This document shows, piece by piece, positions 7,001-9,078 of a DNA stretch of 9,078 bases. The translations under genes and the position numbers were made by a program. Location: contig DATEMK010000534.1 of NCBI GenBank assembly GCA_035275625.1, positions 1 through 9,078 of the forward strand. Reading direction: 5' to 3'. Each line of letters starts with the position of its first letter. The first letter of the stretch is position 1. The notes below the pieces were generated by a model. That model saw only the letters and a list, made by a program, of their open reading frames with translations. It was not told the DNA's origin and ran no database searches. This DNA comes from DATEMK01 sp035275625. GTDB lineage: Bacteria > Bacteroidota > Bacteroidia > AKYH767-A > OLB10.

Positions 7001-9078
7001 CACCCAATTACAGCGGAAATGGTACGGGCGGATGTACCGGTACAACAGCTAATAATTATATAGGTAACGTTACGTTTGCGGGTATTAACAATACTACAGG
7101 TTGTGGAGCGAACACACCTCCGTATTATATGTATTTTCCGTCACAAATTGCCCTGGTAAATCAAACGGTTACTTATCCTGTTACCATTTCAGCTCCTGCT
7201 GCAGGAGCGGCTTTCCAGCGGTTTAAAGTTTTTATCGACTTTAATGATAATGCGAGTTGTGATGACCCGGGTGAAATGGTTTATAATTCAGGACCTATAA
7301 GCACATCGGTGAATTCTACAAGCGGCTTTATTTCGATTGCGGCAAACGCGCCTTTAGGTACTCACAAATTTCGAGTTCGTTCAAGCAATCCGCTCTCTAC
7401 CAACCAGGATGCCAACTCATGCTCAGATGATGGTTACTATGGTGAAGTGGAAGAATATCAGATAACTATCAGCGGACCTCCACCTTGTACAGGTACACCG
7501 GCTCCGGGCCAAACCCTTGCATCAACTCCTCTTGCATGTGCTTCAACAAGCATAAACTTAAGCTTACAGTTTGCCACATCGGGAGCAGGAGTTACCTACC
7601 AGTGGCAATCGTCACTTAATGCCGGTTTTTCGGCTCCTGTAAACCTCGGTACATCACCCACTGAAACCGTTACTCAAACAGCTACAACATGGTATCGTTG
7701 TATAGTGACTTGCAGCGGAAGTGACGGTATTTCAACTCCTGTAATGGTTAGTTATTCTGTACCCTGCTATTGTACCAATCCTGTCCACGGCAGCGATGGT
7801 TGCGCACTAGGTCTTTACATCAATAACTTTACTTTCGCAGGTATTAATAATACTTCCGGTTGTTATTCAAATGTACCTTATACAACACCATTCTACAGCT
7901 ATTTCCCTAATTCGGTAGCAACTGTTGTGTTGGGGGTCAACTATCCTTATTCTATAACTACCCCGGTAAATGCGGGCGCTTATACCCAATTTTTTGGAAT
8001 ATGGATTGATTTTAATAACAATGGAAGCTTTGATGATGCGGGTGAATTGATAGCATCTACTACTAGTTCTACAGCGGTTAATACGTTTTCAGGTAATTAT
8101 ACCATCCCTCTTTCTTCGCCTTCAGGCGTACATAAAATGAGGATAAGATCAGGAAATGCTGCCCCCGCTAATTCCTGTTCAGCTGCATCAAGTGGTGAAA
8201 CGGAAGATTATCTCATTGACATCGCCTGTAGTGCAACTGCTTCCAGCAACAGCCCGGTTTGTCCAGGCGCAACAATTAATCTTTCTTCGACTTTCACCGG
8301 TTCGGGCACCCCGGTTTCTTATAGCTGGACAGGTCCGAACGGAACTGTTCCATCAGTACAAAATCCTACTATCAGCTCAGTTACACCAGCAGATGGAGGA
8401 GTTTACACTGTAACTATTACTGATAATACCGGATGTTCGGCAACAAAAACAACCACGGTTGTCATATCACCGTTACCTGATCCTCTCGCCTCCAGTAATG
8501 CCCCTGTTTGCGAAGGTTCTCCGTTAAACTTATTCGGAGATAACATTGCCAGCGGTCAAAGCACAGGAAATTCCTGGTCATGGAGCGGACCCAGTTTTAC
8601 ATCTGCGGTTCAAAATCCAAACGTGACAGGTTCAGCCTCCATAGCAAATAGCGGTACCTACACACTTACTGTAACCAATTCAAACGGCTGCACTGCATCT
8701 TCCTCTTCAACGGTAGCAGTCAATCCGAACCCTGTACTGTCTATAGCAACACAAACTAATGTAACGTGCAATGGAGATGCTGACGGCAGCATAGATCTTG
8801 ATGCTAATCCGGGTACCTCGCCATTTTTATTTGACCTTGACGGAAGCAATACACTTGATGGAATTTATTCAGGTTTGGATGCAGGCACATATACAGCTAA
8901 TGTCATAGATGACAATGGCTGCGAGGCAGCTTCATTAACAGTTACCATCACCGAGCCGGATGTGCTGACGGTTGCCGCGGGAAGCAACAGCCCTGTATGT
9001 ACAGGCACGGCTCTGAACCTGACATCCACCCCGGCAGGCGGCACAGCAGGCTTCACCTATGCATGGACAGGACCGAAC
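928..9078 (+). CDS. Giant modular secreted surface protein (beta-helix, Ig, GEVED, SprB modules), 3' partial
   Basis: One frame runs 2717 codons without a stop to the window edge; the C-terminus, expected to carry a T9SS sorting tail, is missing. ATG 928 is chosen because an in-frame TAA lies at 913-915, the codons after it encode a good signal peptide, and the next in-frame Met is far downstream. Order: signal peptide, Asn/Thr-rich beta-helix ending PDIGADE, Ig-like domain, second beta-helix ending PDIGADE, three Ig-GEVED units, two Ig-like domains, a SprB repeat, and part of another Ig-like domain. No enzyme active site is evident. Such proteins in Bacteroidota are exported by T9SS and are thought to act as surface adhesins or matrix components; that role is inferred here. 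It is probably transcribed alone from the AT-rich gap upstream. Frame and modular nature are certain; function is not. Confidence 0.95.
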   Translation, partial: MKNKNYHSVSSTRFTRWIIFANLVILCLFSLSAKAQLTGTKNIPGDYANIAAAVTDLNSQGVGAGGVVFNVAAGNSETAPVGGINLTATGTSSNTIVFQKSGAGANPLIISPVGTISLLTTSTVVDGIFSFNGSDYVTMDGIDLQDNNVSGAAMMEYGYGFFKASASDGCQNNTIMNCVITLNKANNVAGTTTFFQDGCKGIYLGNVTRTAMTTDLVVSTVGGRSNGNTIVTNTIQNVFEGIYMRGYGDGVSPYSNIDQNNSIGGNSAGLGNIIRNYGTGTLTTFGIVTFNQNNLLVQYNNINNTAGGGTTHGGTLLGMSITGSFALNNSTYNIKNNTITLGQGTNTAQTQGISIGAAGGTGTVTIDNNTITGFTNTSGATAGAVFGTVLSNTAGATLNITNNTYSNNQISGVLNAVSLQATATAATANINGNAFTNTTMSNNLGVIMITNAAIISSILNINNNNINGLTFNVANSATNNLIQTTTASATLALSISGNNFQNITYSALSTGGMAMIFNSGTVLSENISNNTFTNLNLNATGTVYLMYLSNSTAGSITVNNNSIVTAFAKATGASNIGAFYCLYNFGSPGSGTHNITNNTFSNITTHSTSATLFGIYWQTLSGPTANISGNIVSNWNNSSNTGTIIGMATTYNTNLNTFSNTVSNITNGGPITGIQFGNSSTTTGNCNGNTISGLSSSGASSTVLGINVGTSSGGTTLNVFQNTINTLSGSGASSPVVTGIQVTLGTTVNIYKNKIYDLSQSGAIVTTSPAINGMLFSSGTTVNAYNNLIGDLRAPAASLTDAIRGISVTSTTANASFNVSYNTVNIAASSSGTNFGTTGLFHTISTVATTAKLDLRNNIIVNTSVPNGTGFTVAYRRSAGAASNLANYASGSNNNLFYAGTPAANRLIYFDGTSSAQTISNYRSGVFTAGTIAPRDAASVSENPPFLSVTGSSANFLHIDPTIATQVESAAAPIAGITDDFDGNTRNGSNPDIGADEGNFIVSDLTPPSISYSAFFNTSCLTDRTVSINITDATGVNTTAGTKPRLYFKKSADANTYVGNTSADNGWKYVEATNASSPFSFTTNYSLLQSAMSVGDVIQYFIVAQDVASPINIAINSGTFASPPASVALTATEFPIGGTINSYTLTVAGLSGTVTIGAAGTYTSLTGAGGLFSVINSGGMSGNVTANIIDATVAESGATVLNAINYSGCAAGPFTLTINPGTGVTSVLSGSLSSNALIRLNGADNVIIDGSNSGGTDKSLTITNTSITAPTAVSLISLGTGAGATNNTIKNCNLSTGVYAGNSYGIAVGGSTPGTAGSDNDNVTLQNNSITVATFGIYAVGNAAVSATGMDNLSVNGNSITTNTTVATYGIQLGGSLNSSVSQNTISVNTTAATAPVGISLETNFVLSSVTRNNITNVNTTNTGGYGGRGIAIGTGTATSSLTIANNFISGVNGPSWTTFGNSAAMGIAIGMIGNSTTITNTTGGLNIYYNSVNMYGSHSNGGFAGAAVTAAIYVGSGASVLDIRNNIFVNSLNNPNASGTASKNYAIYSAATNTAFTSINYNDYYVSGTQGVLGNIGATDRTTLAAIQTGFGGNVNSINTDPAFISSSNLHISVSSSSVDNLGTTIAGITIDNDGDTRCPGGGCPGSGTSPDIGADEYTPTPCTGTPAPGNTISSANPACSGASFTLSLQNATPGSGVTYLWESADDAGFTVNLASIGTASTLVTSQTTAKYYRCTVTCSGNSVTSTPLLVTIQTNPAACYCGGVLGTYTNIGCNFGLGIEDVTVAGINNLANGCGGPLPTVYTDYTWLSGNVQQGQSYPITIGRGAFVNNACAFGVWVDWNNNNSFYDAGEFMSILLTGGAGVGQASNTGTLVVPAGATLGSHVMRIRSNFSVAPGSTTACASLYTYGETEDYTINVVNACAGTPVAGTTVSFSALACPNVPFTLYLQGVSPALGLTYQWESSPDNIVPYLPIAGATNPYRVQTQNISTYYRCTITCSNGGGSASSTPLQMNMNTYANCICVTPNYSGNGTGGCTGTTANNYIGNVTFAGINNTTGCGANTPPYYMYFPSQIALVNQTVTYPVTISAPAAGAAFQRFKVFIDFNDNASCDDPGEMVYNSGPISTSVNSTSGFISIAANAPLGTHKFRVRSSNPLSTNQDANSCSDDGYYGEVEEYQITISGPPPCTGTPAPGQTLASTPLACASTSINLSLQFATSGAGVTYQWQSSLNAGFSAPVNLGTSPTETVTQTATTWYRCIVTCSGSDGISTPVMVSYSVPCYCTNPVHGSDGCALGLYINNFTFAGINNTSGCYSNVPYTTPFYSYFPNSVATVVLGVNYPYSITTPVNAGAYTQFFGIWIDFNNNGSFDDAGELIASTTSSTAVNTFSGNYTIPLSSPSGVHKMRIRSGNAAPANSCSAASSGETEDYLIDIACSATASSNSPVCPGATINLSSTFTGSGTPVSYSWTGPNGTVPSVQNPTISSVTPADGGVYTVTITDNTGCSATKTTTVVISPLPDPLASSNAPVCEGSPLNLFGDNIASGQSTGNSWSWSGPSFTSAVQNPNVTGSASIANSGTYTLTVTNSNGCTASSSSTVAVNPNPVLSIATQTNVTCNGDADGSIDLDANPGTSPFLFDLDGSNTLDGIYSGLDAGTYTANVIDDNGCEAASLTVTITEPDVLTVAAGSNSPVCTGTALNLTSTPAGGTAGFTYAWTGPN
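1033..3918 (+). other. First right-handed beta-helix module (residues 36-997)
   Basis: The module opens with GTKNIPGDYANIAAAV and then AGGVVFNVAAG, the usual N-terminal cap of Bacteroidota beta-helix surface proteins. FNGSDYVTMDG (residues 131-141) follows, and then CQNNTIMNC, where the helix coils begin. A long Asn/Thr/Ser-rich repeat region comes next. The module ends with LDLRNNIIVN (from 3484), a capping stretch with IAGIT (974-978) and the terminal PDIGADE (D at 992). Parallel beta-helices of this kind are often carbohydrate-binding or adhesive. No lyase or hydrolase catalytic residues could be assigned by eye, so I do not call it an enzyme. Confidence 0.85.
1810..3366 (+). repeat. Tandem ~32-residue beta-helix repeats (about 16 copies)
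   Basis: The protein repeats a unit reading roughly (T/S)-x-(N/T)-(I/V)-x-N-N-x-(I/F)-x-x-(L/I), then a Ser/Thr/Gly-rich loop, then a second strand often starting with GI. Unit starts include TVTIDNNTI, TLNITNNTY, TANINGNAF, ILNINNNNI, THNITNNTF, TLNVFQNTI, TVNIYKNKI and TVNAYNNLI. I counted 14 consecutive units from 2014 to 3366, each 30-37 residues long (mean 32.2), and two looser units before them from 1810. The DNA itself has diverged, so the repeat shows at protein level only. Confidence 0.8.
3937..4320 (+). other. Ig-like connecting domain between the two beta-helices
   Basis: Residues 1004-1131 begin DLTPPSISYS and contain NTSCLTDRTVSINITDATGV, KPRLYFKKS, DNGWKYVEA and VGDVIQYFIVAQDVA. 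Alternating beta-strand patterns and the ending PASVALTA fit an Ig-like sandwich. I recognise this as a recurring connector that precedes beta-helix modules in Bacteroidota secreted proteins. It carries a single Cys and no active-site motif; a spacer role is inferred. Confidence 0.6.
4381..5904 (+). other. Second right-handed beta-helix module (residues ~1152-1658)
   Basis: This module is colinear with the first. GTVTIGAAGTYTSLTGAGG matches the N-cap, LNGADNVIIDG (1240-1250) matches FNGSDYVTMDG, and NNTIKNC matches NNTIMNC. Repeats with starts such as DNVTLQNNSI, DNLSVNGNSI and SSLTIANNFI then follow at roughly 28-35 residue spacing. LDIRNNIFVN (from 5491) matches LDLRNNIIVN, and the cap again has IAGIT (1627-1631) followed by PDIGADE (D at 1653). 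It is about half as long as the first module because it has fewer coils. The cap has an extra RCPGGGC pair of cysteines that the first lacks. Confidence 0.85.
5917..6693 (+). other. Ig-GEVED unit 1 (residues 1664-1922)
   Basis: The unit starts CTGTPAPGNT with an Ig-like domain containing YLWESADD and YYRCTVTC (1733-1740). A GEVED domain follows from CYC (1761-1763), with VTVAGINN, a D-rich loop DWNNNNSFYDAGE (1841-1853), HVMRIRS and the signature GETEDY (1910-1915). GEVED domains are named for that last motif and occur in bacterial surface proteins; the loop resembles a calcium-binding site. An extra Cys at 1834 is not present in the other units. Confidence 0.85.
6694..7485 (+). other. Ig-GEVED unit 2 (residues 1923-2186)
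   Basis: Same plan as unit 1: CAGTPVAGTT start, TYQWESSPD, YYRCTITC (1992-1999), then CIC at 2021-2023, VTFAGINNTTGC, a loop DFNDNASCDDPGE (2104-2116), HKFRVRS and GEVEEY (2172-2177). The loop carries a Cys (2111) that is absent from the equivalent position of units 1 and 3, and Pro replaces Ala before the Gly-Glu. Confidence 0.85.
7486..8226 (+). other. Ig-GEVED unit 3 (residues 2187-2433)
   Basis: Same plan: CTGTPAPGQT start, TYQWQSSL, WYRCIVTC (2255-2262), CYC (2280-2282), FTFAGINNTSGC, a loop DFNNNGSFDDAGE (2361-2373), HKMRIRS and GETEDY (2423-2428). Its loop is the closest of the three to a canonical D-x-N-x-N-G calcium-type loop. It has nine cysteines, one fewer than units 1 and 2. Confidence 0.85.
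8227..8727 (+). other. Two tandem Ig-like/PKD-like domains (residues 2434-2600)
   Basis: Both domains share the pattern SSN(S/A)PVC near the start, a SW-containing strand (SYSWTGPNG and SWSWSGPSF), a VQNP-(T/N)-(I/V) strand, then G-x-YT-(V/L)-T-(I/V)-T and an N-x-x-GC before the last strand. The boundary lies at about 8470-8480. This is a very common Bacteroidota extracellular stalk repeat; each domain probably has one Cys pair. Confidence 0.8.
8758..8958 (+). other. SprB repeat (residues ~2611-2677)
   Basis: The segment reads NVTCNGDADGSIDLDANPG, then SGLDAGTYTANVIDDNGC and finally LTVTITEP. This matches the SprB repeat pattern V-x-CNG-x-x-DGSI ... L-x-AGTY-x-x-x-V-x-D-x-NGC ... V-x-I-x-(E/Q)-P. 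The repeat is named after the flavobacterial gliding adhesin SprB and is found in many T9SS-exported surface proteins. One copy alone does not show a motility role. Confidence 0.85.
8959..9078 (+). other. Start of a further Ig-like domain, cut by the window edge
   Basis: SNSPVCTGTALNLTSTPAGG followed by TYAWTGPN repeats the opening of the two Ig-like domains at 8227-8727. The tandem array therefore continues past the window, and the full protein is longer than 2717 residues. Confidence 0.8.

Noticed and set aside
8156..8413. 85-codon + strand frame near the third GEVED domain
   Set aside because: It is out of frame with GETEDY and the Ig-like domain, which are certain, and it has no protein-like pattern.

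Overview
The window comes from a member of the Bacteroidota, probably an environmental, non-gut lineage. Three things point there. The upstream gene ends in a type IX secretion system (T9SS) type A sorting tail. The intergenic DNA is AT-rich, with A-rich leaders and no clear Shine-Dalgarno sequences. The main protein is built from modules typical of Bacteroidota surface proteins: Asn-rich beta-helices ending in PDIGADE, Ig-like domains, GEVED domains and a SprB repeat.

Layout: bases 1-84 are the last 27 codons and stop of a T9SS cargo gene, followed by a strong intrinsic terminator (112-158). Bases 159-927 are AT-rich. They hold one possible small secreted-protein gene (449-769), a perfect short hairpin just before it (398-418) and an imperfect inverted repeat after it (779-820). 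From 928 to the last base there is one uninterrupted reading frame of 2717 codons with no stop. This is the N-terminal part of a giant exported protein whose C-terminus lies beyond the window.

The giant protein reads, in order: signal peptide (residues 1-35); first Asn/Thr/Ser-rich beta-helix module containing a regular repeat of about 32 residues (36-997); an Ig-like connecting domain (about 1004-1131); a second, colinear beta-helix module (about 1152-1658); three tandem Cys-rich Ig-GEVED units (1664-2433); two Ig-like domains (2434-2600); a SprB repeat (about 2611-2677); and the start of another Ig-like domain that runs off the end.

The upstream T9SS tail and the SprB repeat suggest that both large proteins are carried to the cell surface by T9SS. 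The sequence gives no direct proof of the large protein's role. A surface adhesin or matrix protein is the most reasonable inference. I see no RNA genes, mobile elements, CRISPR arrays or enzymes, and no clearly novel multi-gene system. The most notable features are the size, the modular order and the internal repeats of this one protein.
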